Source: Lewinellaceae bacterium (lineage in GTDB: Bacteria > Bacteroidota > Bacteroidia > Chitinophagales > Saprospiraceae). Taken from it: a stretch of DNA of 64,000 nt. The translations under genes were made by a program, and so were the position numbers. Below, piece by piece: positions 43,969 through 50,996 of the stretch; within the stretch, counting starts at the first letter, position 1, and each line of letters opens with the position of its first letter. The DNA is taken from the NCBI GenBank assembly GCA_020636095.1, contig JACJYN010000009.1, forward strand, positions 124,001 to 188,000. The letters run 5' to 3'. The notes under the pieces are model-generated. The model was given only the letters and a program-made list of their open reading frames with translations, searched no databases and had not been told where the DNA came from.

Positions 43969-44418
43969 ATAGCACAAACCAAAAAAACAAACTCTGCTTG
44001 AAGGAACAGCCTGCCGGACCTTCTTACCTGTATTGAGGCGCCCCAGGCGACCTCCCGCGGCAGCAACCCAAGGCCGGCAGGTTTCTTCAGAATGCCAATA
44101 AAGAAAGACTGAGGCGCTCCAGGCGACCTCCAAAATAGATCAGGATCGCATCTGAAGCAACGTTCCAAAAGCACACAAAATAGTGGCAATATGTGACAGC
44201 TTTTTTTTATACTATCCGGGCTAATTTTTTCCCGGATTTATTTGGCTATGTTAAATCAGGCAGGTTTTGCCACTGTACTGCGTTGCTCATCACTTGCGTA
44301 GCTGGGCTATGCGCGTTCTTTGCGCCCCTGCCTGCTCGCCAGCTCGCTGGCAGGCAGGTTGTCTTCCATAAAAATCCCCATCCCAAAACACGAAAGAACT
44401 TAATTTACAGTGTACTCA
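43969..44418. other. Right non-coding region of IS110 element and flanking repeat DNA
   Basis: A 22-bp direct repeat (TGAGGCGCCCCAGGCGACCTC type) occurs at 44034-44055 and 44110-44131 with one mismatch. CCTGCCGG near 44010 pairs with CCGGCAGG near 44072. Both fit an IS110 non-coding end. Bases 44278-44336 resemble 54728-54796 (CTGCGTTGCTC, CGTAGCT, GGCTATG), another dispersed repeat. No gene is seen. Confidence 0.5.
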
Positions 44419-44462
44419 GTGACCTTGATCACTTCCCGAAATTTTCAATATCCTTAAATTGT
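44419..44462 (+). promoter_or_regulatory. CRP/FNR-like site with phased -7 element (CstB-like gene 1)
   Basis: GTGACCTTGATCAC at 44419-44432 is GTGA-N6-TCAC. Its centre is 29.5 bp before TAAATTGT (44455-44462), an imperfect TANNTTTG box. The predicted start of transcription coincides with the left edge of MITE copy D. Confidence 0.6.
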
Positions 44463-44466
44463 ACCC

Positions 44467-44634
44467 TAAGAGCGTGTTCAAATTTCGTTTTTGGAGATGA
44501 AAATAGTCCATTTTTTGGTGAAACGAGGCGGGGAAACCGGAGTTTAGCCATAGCTAAATAAGGATTTCCCCAACGAAGTGTCATCGAAAAAGGGGCATTT
44601 TTAGCCCGAAGTATGAAATTTGAACACGCTCTAA
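44467..44634. mobile_element. 162-bp MITE, family GAGYRTGTT, copy D
   Basis: The element at 44470-44631 starts GAGCGTGTTCAAATTTC and ends with its exact complement GAAATTTGAACACGCTC. TAA flanks both sides (44467-44469, 44632-44634). Its interior, read in reverse, resembles copy A. It lies immediately after a CRP/FNR-like promoter, so it would be transcribed as leader RNA of the gene at 44731. Confidence 0.8.
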
Positions 44635-44730
44635 ACCTGCCAGCCGGCGGGTGTGGGTTCAAACACTGGTTTTTATCCATTTGTCGATTACAAGAAAAAC
44701 ATTTCCTAACCTATAAAATTCTTTTTAACC

Positions 44731-46140
44731 ATGAAAGTAGAACAGATATATACCGGTTGCCTGGCAGAAGCTGCCTACTACATAGAGAGCAACGGTGAAG
44801 CCGCAATAATCGACCCTTTGCGGGAAACCGATCCTTATACTGAACGTGCCCAGGCAGACGGCGCCACCATCAAATACGTCTTAGAGACCCACTTCCACGC
44901 CGATTTTGTCTCCGGCCACCTCGACCTGGCCAAGAAGACAGGGGCTACCATTGTGTACGGGCCTACTGCCCAGCCCAACTTCAAGGCTTACATCGCCAAG
45001 GATGGCGAAGAGTTGAAATTAGGCAAAATAAAGATTAAGGTATTGCATACGCCGGGCCACACCATGGAATCCTCCACTTATCTGCTGCTGGACGAGGACG
45101 GCAAGGAGTACGCCATATTTACCGGAGACGCGCTCTTTTTGGGCGACGTTGGCCGGCCGGACCTGGCAGTGAAAACCGACCTGACCCGCGAGGACCTGGC
45201 CGGGCACCTGTTCGACAGCCTTCATAACAAGATCATGCCGCTGCCTGATGATGTGATCGTTTATCCGGGCCACGGCGCCGGTTCTGCCTGCGGTAAAAAG
45301 ATGAGCAAGGAGACCTGGGGCTATCTGGGCGAACAGAAGAAAACCAACTACGCACTACAACCTATGAGCCGGGAGGAGTTCATTAAAGAGGTTACCGAGG
45401 GGCTGGTCGACCCGCCACAGTACTTCCCCAAGAATGCCGTCATGAACAAGATGGGGTACGACAGCCTCGACGAGGTGCTCGAACGCGGCCTTCATCCTCT
45501 TAGCGTACGGGCCTTCAAAGCGGCCTGGGCGGAAGAAGAAGCCCTGGTCATCGATACCCGCCTTCAGGATGATTTTGCCAAAGGGTTTATCCCCGGCTCT
45601 ATTTTCATCGGTATAGACGACAACTTTGCCATGTGGGTCGGGGCCCTGATCACCGACCTCCAGCAACCCATCCTCTTTGTGGTTGAACCCGGCCGCGAAA
45701 AAGAAGTGATTACCCGCCTTTCCCGCGTAGGATATGACAACCCGATTGGCTATCTGGAAGGCGGTTTCGACGCCTGGAAAAATGCCGGGGAAGATGTGGA
45801 TACCGTCAAGCAATTGACGCCGGAGGAACTGGCCCAACTCTATAAGGAGAGAGATATCAAAATACTGGACGTACGCAAAGAAAGTGAATACAACGCCCAG
45901 CATGTGGTGAAAGCTCAGAACTTCCCGCTGGACTTTATCAATAAGAATATGAGTGAAGTGAGCCGCGACAAGGAATACTTCGTACACTGCGCCGGTGGCT
46001 ATCGCTCTATGATCGCTATTTCCATTCTTAAATCCCGGGGTTTTGACAAGCTGGTCAATATCAAAGGTGGCTTTACGGCAGTGGATGAGGTCAAACTGCT
46101 GCCACTAACCGAATTCGAAGAGCAGATCACTGAACTCTAA
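44731..46140 (+). CDS. CstB-like persulfide dioxygenase/rhodanese fusion, paralogue 1
   Basis: The 469-residue protein has an N-terminal metallo-beta-lactamase domain of persulfide dioxygenase type (THFHADFVSGH metal motif, HTPGHTMES, FTGDALFLGDVGRPDL, VYPGHGAGS). A first rhodanese-like domain (EEALVIDTRLQDDFAKGF ... FVVEPGREKEV) lacks the active cysteine. A second has it in YFVHCAGGYRSM. This MBL / pseudo-rhodanese / rhodanese order is that of CstB, which oxidises persulfides and makes thiosulfate. Iron is the expected metal. It is followed by a terminator. A close paralogue lies at 47592. Confidence 0.88.
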   Translation: MKVEQIYTGCLAEAAYYIESNGEAAIIDPLRETDPYTERAQADGATIKYVLETHFHADFVSGHLDLAKKTGATIVYGPTAQPNFKAYIAKDGEELKLGKIKIKVLHTPGHTMESSTYLLLDEDGKEYAIFTGDALFLGDVGRPDLAVKTDLTREDLAGHLFDSLHNKIMPLPDDVIVYPGHGAGSACGKKMSKETWGYLGEQKKTNYALQPMSREEFIKEVTEGLVDPPQYFPKNAVMNKMGYDSLDEVLERGLHPLSVRAFKAAWAEEEALVIDTRLQDDFAKGFIPGSIFIGIDDNFAMWVGALITDLQQPILFVVEPGREKEVITRLSRVGYDNPIGYLEGGFDAWKNAGEDVDTVKQLTPEELAQLYKERDIKILDVRKESEYNAQHVVKAQNFPLDFINKNMSEVSRDKEYFVHCAGGYRSMIAISILKSRGFDKLVNIKGGFTAVDEVKLLPLTEFEEQITEL

Positions 46141-46172
46141 ATCATTTGTTCGATTTTTATTGAATACCGACA

Positions 46173-46215
46173 AAAGGGAATTGCCAAAGAACACTGGCAG
46201 TTCCCTTTGTTTTTT
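46173..46215 (+). terminator. Rho-independent terminator after CstB-like gene 1
   Basis: AAAGGGAATTGCCA (46173-46186) pairs with TGGCAGTTCCCTTT (46195-46208), followed by GTTTTTT. It lies 33 bp after the stop codon. Confidence 0.85.
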
Positions 46216-46233
46216 GTGAACGCTACAGCCCCT

Positions 46234-46247
46234 ATGATAATTATCAG
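46234..46247 (+). promoter_or_regulatory. CRP/FNR-like palindrome upstream of the CBS gene
   Basis: TGATAATTATCA (46235-46246) is a perfect palindrome identical to the core at 61074-61085. A TANNTTTG box is not present at the 29.5-bp spacing; TAGCTTTC lies 42.5 bp from the centre. It is 160 bp before the CBS gene start. Confidence 0.5.
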
Positions 46248-46405
46248 GCCCTGTAATGACGAATCTCATTTTCGCCCACAGATAGCTTTCGCACTTTTAA
46301 GACGTTGTTAGATGTGAGCGCCGAAACAGTGCGCCTTCACCGAGCAAACTTTGAACGTGTCAATTAATTACGGAAGGGATATATATCCTTAAAAAAAATT
46401 ACATT

Positions 46406-46831
46406 ATGGTAAAAGCGACTGCTATTCCTATACGAGAAGTGATGAGCCGGGATTTGATTGTTGTGCAAAAAGACGACAAGCTGCGCAGGATTAATGAGAT
46501 TTTCCAGGCATACAATCTTCATCATCTGCCGGTTGTAGATGAGGTGGGCAATTTGTGCGGCATCATCAGCAAGGCGGATCAAAGCCGGGCAGACCACCTG
46601 ATCGGGCTTTACAATCAAACGCTTTATGATGAAGTGACCGCTGTAGATGTGATGACCCAACACGTGGCCACAATTGGGCCGGATGAAACCCTCGACAAGG
46701 CCGCGGGCGTTTTTATGTCCAATGTTTTCCACGCGCTGCCGGTAGTCGACCGCGGAACACTGGTCGGCATCATCACCACTCATGACCTTTTACGCTTTAG
46801 TTTCAACGACGAACTTTTGCTGGAAGATTAA
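46406..46831 (+). CDS. CBS-domain pair protein
   Basis: The 141-residue cytosolic protein consists of two CBS motifs (VMSRDLIVVQKDDKLRRINEIFQAYNLHHLPVVD; DVMTQHVATIGPDETLDKAAGVFMSNVFHALPVVD, each ending in a hydrophobic GIISK or GIITTHD strand). A CBS pair binds adenine nucleotides and senses energy state. There is no catalytic partner domain. It is flanked by sulfur genes and has a CRP/FNR-like palindrome upstream. A coiled-coil gene follows 34 bp later and may be co-transcribed. Confidence 0.9.
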   Translation: MVKATAIPIREVMSRDLIVVQKDDKLRRINEIFQAYNLHHLPVVDEVGNLCGIISKADQSRADHLIGLYNQTLYDEVTAVDVMTQHVATIGPDETLDKAAGVFMSNVFHALPVVDRGTLVGIITTHDLLRFSFNDELLLED

Positions 46832-46865
46832 TCCGATTATTCATCAAATAAAAACAGCAATACCC

Positions 46866-47246
46866 ATGGTCTTATCAGATGACAGCCTGCAGGCGGTGCA
46901 CTTCGAGCACCGCTTGTGGGTGAATGAACTCAATTTTTTTGCTGACGAACTCAAAATCTATGAACATCAGTTAGAAGAACTGGTCACAAAAGCCGACAGG
47001 AAAGAGGCGATGCAGGAACTGGAACAATTCCAGAACCAGTTTATCCGCCAGAAGGAAGTGCTGGATGCGTTGCAACACGATATTCACATTCATGAACAGA
47101 AACTCAGCGAGGCAGTCCAGGAACAACAAAAATTACCCTTGGATCCTGAATACCATAACTTTTTAAAGGAGCAGATGGAATCCTTCCGCTCCATCTATGC
47201 TGAGTTGAAAAAGAGATTCTATCTCTTCCTAAATAAGTGGAGGTGA
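46866..47246 (+). CDS. Small coiled-coil protein of unknown function
   Basis: The 126-residue protein from the ATG at 46866 is mostly long amphipathic helices rich in Glu, Gln and Leu (FADELKIYEHQLEELVTKADRKEAMQELEQF; HIHEQKLSEAVQEQQKL). It ends LKKRFYLFLNKWR. No family is recognised. It sits directly downstream of the CBS gene and may be in the same unit. An interaction or scaffold role is all that composition suggests. Confidence 0.6.
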   Translation: MVLSDDSLQAVHFEHRLWVNELNFFADELKIYEHQLEELVTKADRKEAMQELEQFQNQFIRQKEVLDALQHDIHIHEQKLSEAVQEQQKLPLDPEYHNFLKEQMESFRSIYAELKKRFYLFLNKWR

Positions 47247-47505
47247 GCATAGCGGGATTGCATTAAACGGAACGTTGCACTTCCGTACGGAAACGCTGTA
47301 ATCACCTTTTATTCAATGGCCTGTGATTCAAGTGAAGCGCTCCAAGGCTTCACAAAGTAGAGGAGTGCCCGAAAGGGCAATATTGGTCATCCTGGATCAA
47401 TAAGGCCAGCTTAACTATGGCAGAGCGCCCCTTGCTGTTCTATTCTGGCAGAAGGGGCGTTGTGCTTTATGCATGGGCTCATTGTCTTCCTGCCCATCTC
47501 ATTTT
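47247..47505. other. Intergenic region with imperfect GC-rich hairpin
   Basis: GCGCCCCTTGCTG (47425-47437) pairs imperfectly with GGCAGAAGGGGCG (47447-47459); a T-poor tail makes it a weak terminator candidate. No gene seen. Confidence 0.45.
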
Positions 47506-47549
47506 GTGACCTCCGTCACTTACGTCCTCTTCCTTCCGGCTTACCTTTG
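47506..47549 (+). promoter_or_regulatory. CRP/FNR-like site and -7 element (CstB-like gene 2)
   Basis: GTGACCTCCGTCAC (47506-47519) has its centre 29.5 bp before TACCTTTG (47542-47549), a perfect TANNTTTG box. With a start site about 7 bp beyond, the palindrome is centred near -43, the class II activator position. Confidence 0.75.
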
Positions 47550-47591
47550 TATTATCAATCGAAAAAAATTACTTGCAACTAAATTCAAACC

Positions 47592-49043
47592 ATGAAAGTC
47601 GAACAAATTTATACCGGCTGCCTGGCCGAGGCAGCCTATTACATCGAAAGCGAAGGAGAAGCCGTGATCATCGACCCGCTGCGGGAGACCAAACCCTACC
47701 TCGACAAGCTGAAGCAGGAAGGCGCTAAGCTGAAGTATATTTTCGAAACGCACTTTCACGCCGACTTCGTGTCGGGCCACCTCGACCTGGCAGACAAGAC
47801 CGGCGCGGCTATTGTTTACGGCCCGAATTCGGAAACAACCTTCGAAAAGTACATGGCAAAAGATGGCGAAGAACTGAAAGTGGGAAAAGTAACTTTCAAA
47901 ATACTGCATACTCCCGGCCATACTCCGGAAAGTACGACCTACCTGCTTCGCGATGAAACAGGCAAGGATTATGCCATCTTCACCGGCGACACCCTCTTCA
48001 TCGGAGATGTAGGCCGGCCGGACCTGGCTCAAAAATCCGGTGAAGTGACCAAGGAGGATCTGGCTGGCTGGTTGTTCGACAGCCTGCGCACCAAGATCAT
48101 GCCCCTGGCAAATGAGGTGATCGTCTACCCTGGCCATGGCGCCGGCTCTGCCTGCGGCAAAAGCATGAGCGATGAGACCTGGGATACGCTCGGCCACCAG
48201 AAGGAGGCCAACTACGCCCTGCGCGCCGACATGACCAGGGGAGAGTTCATCGCTGAAGTGACCGCCGGCCTGATGCCGCCGCCCCAGTACTTCGCCAAGA
48301 ATGCCAAGCTGAATAAGACCGGCTATGGCAGCATCGACAAAGTACTGGAAAAAGGCGCCGTGCCGTTGAACGTCAAGCAGTTTGAAGCGGTGATTGAACA
48401 GAACGAAGCGCTTATTCTCGATACCCGCCATGAAGATATATTCAGAAAAGGCTTCATCCCAGGGTCGGTCTTTATCGGTATCGACGGCGACTTTGCCCCC
48501 TGGGTGGGCGCTCTGATCACCGACCTGCAGCAGCCTATCGTCTTCCTAACCGAAGAAGGCCGCGAAGAAGAAACCGTCACCCGCCTGGCTCGTGTGGGTT
48601 ATGATAACACGTTGGGTTACCTGGAGGGGGGCATTGAAGCCTGGAAAGCCGCCGGCAACGAAGTAGATTCGATCGATTCGGTTACTGCTGAAGAGTTTGC
48701 ACAGCGCCTCCAGCACGGCATCGTGGATAACGTTCTCGATGTGCGCAAACCTACCGAATATATTACCCAGCATGTAGTGGGCGCTCGAAACTTTCCGCTC
48801 GACTACATCAACAAGAATATGGGGAGAATACAGCGCACCAGCACCTATTATCTGCACTGTCTGGGAGGATTCCGCTCCATGATCACGGCTTCTATCCTCA
48901 AGGCAAGGGGCTTCAATGATGTGATCGACATTCAGGGGGGCTGGCACACCATCGAAGAGTCCTCGACTCCCCTGAGTGAGTATGCCTGCCCGACTACCAT
49001 CCCGCAGGAGCAGATTGACAAAGCGATCGAAGCTGTCGCTTAG
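47592..49043 (+). CDS. CstB-like persulfide dioxygenase/rhodanese fusion, paralogue 2
   Basis: The 483-residue protein shares the first 25 residues almost exactly with paralogue 1 (MKVEQIYTGCLAEAAYYIES). The metallo-beta-lactamase domain has THFHADFVSGH, HTPGHTPES and VYPGHGAGSACGKS. The middle rhodanese-like domain (ALILDTRHEDIF ... FLTEEGREEE) has no cysteine at the active position. The C-terminal rhodanese has YLHCLGGFRSM with the reactive cysteine. It should oxidise glutathione or low-molecular-weight persulfides to sulfite and thiosulfate. Two CstB-like copies within 3 kb suggest either specialisation or dosage. A strong terminator follows. Confidence 0.88.
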   Translation: MKVEQIYTGCLAEAAYYIESEGEAVIIDPLRETKPYLDKLKQEGAKLKYIFETHFHADFVSGHLDLADKTGAAIVYGPNSETTFEKYMAKDGEELKVGKVTFKILHTPGHTPESTTYLLRDETGKDYAIFTGDTLFIGDVGRPDLAQKSGEVTKEDLAGWLFDSLRTKIMPLANEVIVYPGHGAGSACGKSMSDETWDTLGHQKEANYALRADMTRGEFIAEVTAGLMPPPQYFAKNAKLNKTGYGSIDKVLEKGAVPLNVKQFEAVIEQNEALILDTRHEDIFRKGFIPGSVFIGIDGDFAPWVGALITDLQQPIVFLTEEGREEETVTRLARVGYDNTLGYLEGGIEAWKAAGNEVDSIDSVTAEEFAQRLQHGIVDNVLDVRKPTEYITQHVVGARNFPLDYINKNMGRIQRTSTYYLHCLGGFRSMITASILKARGFNDVIDIQGGWHTIEESSTPLSEYACPTTIPQEQIDKAIEAVA

Positions 49044-49057
49044 TTTTTTGAATAAAA

Positions 49058-49105
49058 ATAAACGGCGCCACCTGATTGGAACAAAGGGTAGGCGCCGTTT
49101 ATTTT
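49058..49105 (+). terminator. Rho-independent terminator after CstB-like gene 2
   Basis: ATAAACGGCGCC (49058-49069) pairs perfectly with GGCGCCGTTTAT (49091-49102), followed by TTT. Confidence 0.85.
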
Positions 49106-49205
49106 CAGGTCGGCAGCAACCGGTAAGAGCTTGTCCAAATTTCGGCCTTGCCCTCCGCATCCTCTTCTCTTCTCTTTTCTTAATTTCTGAAAAAACTTTC
49201 AGTCT

Positions 49206-49826
49206 ATGAAATGGAAAACCATTGCGCTCACGGGGCTCTTCGCCCTTCTGTCTTTTTTCGCCTGCACGAACAATACGGCCTCCAATGAGCCGGCCGCCCG
49301 GCAGGAGGCGCCCCTGGAGCTAACTGCCGAAGAGCGGGAGGCTTTCCTCGAAAAGGGTTCCTACATTACTGCCACCACCTTCAGCGCCCTGAGTGGAAAA
49401 CTCAGAAGCGCGCTACAGGAGGAGGGCGTACCCGGAGCGGTAGCCTACTGCAACCTGGTGGCCTACCCGTTAGTCGATAGCCTTTCCCAGGTTCACCAGG
49501 CCACTATACGCCGAACCAGCCTGAAGATACGCAACCCTAAAGACAAGCCTACCGCTACCGAATTAGCCGTATTGGAGACATACCACGCCAACGCAGAAAA
49601 GGGAGCGTCGCTGTTGCCCGGAGTGGTGGCTATTGATCAGTCAACGGTAGCTTACTACGCTCCGATCCTTACTCAGGAGCTTTGCCTGCAGTGCCATGGC
49701 AAAATAGGAGAAACGCTAAAGGCAGAGGATTATACCCTTGTAAAGGAACTTTACCCGGAGGATGAAGCCATCGGCTATCAGTCTGGGGATTTGCGGGGAA
49801 TGTGGTCCGTGACCTTCCGAAGGTAA
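49206..49826 (+). CDS. Tll0287-like (DUF3365) c-type haem lipoprotein
   Basis: The 206-residue protein has a signal peptide with lipobox cysteine in LLSFFACTNN. The body has one c-type haem motif CLQCH and the DUF3365 pattern AVAYCNLVAYPLVDSLSQ and RRTSLKIRNPKDKPTATE. It is expected to be a periplasmic redox or haem-sensing lipoprotein, needing c-type cytochrome maturation. Its position beside persulfide oxidation genes suggests a link with electron transfer from sulfur oxidation. Upstream, at about 49128, a half-copy of a MITE end (GAGCTTGTCCAAATTTCGG) appears without a partner. Confidence 0.85.
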   Translation: MKWKTIALTGLFALLSFFACTNNTASNEPAARQEAPLELTAEEREAFLEKGSYITATTFSALSGKLRSALQEEGVPGAVAYCNLVAYPLVDSLSQVHQATIRRTSLKIRNPKDKPTATELAVLETYHANAEKGASLLPGVVAIDQSTVAYYAPILTQELCLQCHGKIGETLKAEDYTLVKELYPEDEAIGYQSGDLRGMWSVTFRR

Positions 49827-49883
49827 GGGGTGAATGAAAGGTTGGGGAAGGGGAAATAGCATTTTCCCCCTCTCCCATTCTTT

Positions 49884-50807
49884 TTACTTAGGCGCTAAAT
49901 TAGGGTTAAGCAAGTCGTAAAACTGATCCAGTTTAGGCAGAATAATGATCCGGGTGCGCCGGTTGGTGGAGCGGCCCTCGGCGGTGCTGTTGGTGGCCAG
50001 TGTATTGTATTCGCCTCTGCCGGCGGCAATCAGGCGGTTGGGATCTACTCCGTGGTTCTGTTGCAAAGCCCGGACAACGGAAGTCGCCCTTTTAACGCTC
50101 AGGTCCCAGTTGTCGTCAATGCAGGAATTTTTGATCGGAACATTATCGGTATACCCTTCCACCATAACTTCCAGTTCAGGCCGGGATTGGATGATCTGGG
50201 CAATCTTGCCCAGTACCTCGTTGGCTCTGGGGGTGAGTTTGAAACTGCCGCTCTGGTAGAGCATCTTGTCGGAGAGGTTGACAAAAACGACGGTTTTATC
50301 TACCTTAACCTCTACGTCTTTGTCTTCAATGCCCTGGCTGAGCACGCCCTTCAGGTTGACTGCCAGAGCCAGGTTGATAGAGTCCGCTCTGGTTTTGGCA
50401 GCTTGCAACAAGTGAATATACTTGTCTTTTCTCTCTAGTTGAGATAAGGTCTCTTTGATGTTATCGCTGGCAGATTGCGAGAGGGTCGTCAGGCCTTCCA
50501 CCTGATTGAGTTGCTTATCGCGCTGTGCTTTGACATCGGCAAGCTGGGTCTTCAGGTCCTCCATTTGCTCAGCGCGCAGTTGGAGGGAGTTCTGGAGGTT
50601 CCTGATATCACCGTTGAGTCTGGCTTTATCCTGCTCGCAGGCGGAGAGCCGGTTCATGTAATCATTTAAACTCTCGCCGCACTTACCCAGGTCTTTATTG
50701 GCGGCATCCAGTTCAGTTTGTAAGGATACAAACTGCTTTTTGCTCACGCAGGAAAAGGCGGTGAGGCTTACCAGTAGAAAAATAAAGAATCTCAATCCTA
50801 AATTCAT
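49884..50807 (-). CDS. OmpA-family lipoprotein with coiled coil
   Basis: The 307-residue protein starts at 50807 with a lipobox (SLTAFSCVSKK). Residues about 25-150 form a long coiled coil (LQTELDAANKDLGKCG; LRAEQMEDLKTQLADVKAQRDKQL). The C-terminal OmpA domain has the peptidoglycan-binding NHGVDPNRLIAAGRGEY and TNSTAEGRSTNRRTRIIILPK. It should link the outer membrane to peptidoglycan. TAATTTTG on the minus strand at 50902-50909 matches a -7 box. It converges with the haem lipoprotein. Confidence 0.9.
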   Translation of the reverse strand: MNLGLRFFIFLLVSLTAFSCVSKKQFVSLQTELDAANKDLGKCGESLNDYMNRLSACEQDKARLNGDIRNLQNSLQLRAEQMEDLKTQLADVKAQRDKQLNQVEGLTTLSQSASDNIKETLSQLERKDKYIHLLQAAKTRADSINLALAVNLKGVLSQGIEDKDVEVKVDKTVVFVNLSDKMLYQSGSFKLTPRANEVLGKIAQIIQSRPELEVMVEGYTDNVPIKNSCIDDNWDLSVKRATSVVRALQQNHGVDPNRLIAAGRGEYNTLATNSTAEGRSTNRRTRIIILPKLDQFYDLLNPNLAPK

Positions 50808-50901
50808 AGATGTTAGTTTTTTGATTTTGTGATAGAACAATAGTTGGGAGGTTAAAGCGGGATCTACTCTTTTTCCCCGAACAGATCCTCGATTAAGTTA
50901 A

Positions 50902-50909
50902 CAAAATTA
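50902..50909 (-). promoter_or_regulatory. -7 element of the OmpA-family gene
   Basis: TAATTTTG on the minus strand matches TANNTTTG, 95 bp before the start codon. Confidence 0.45.
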
Positions 50910-50996
50910 TATAATACCCCGAAAAAAAATGAGGCCAGAACAGATTTTAATCATTTTCTCATTTTTTGCTTTCCCCGGCTTACTTATTTTCACGTC

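Noticed and set aside
46283..46290. TAGCTTTC as the -7 element phased with the palindrome at 46234
   Set aside because: It lies 42.5 bp from the palindrome centre, not 29.5, so I did not count this promoter among the phased set.
47541..48431. 296-residue open frame on the minus strand
   Set aside because: It is antisense to the second CstB-like gene, which carries all the metal and rhodanese motifs.
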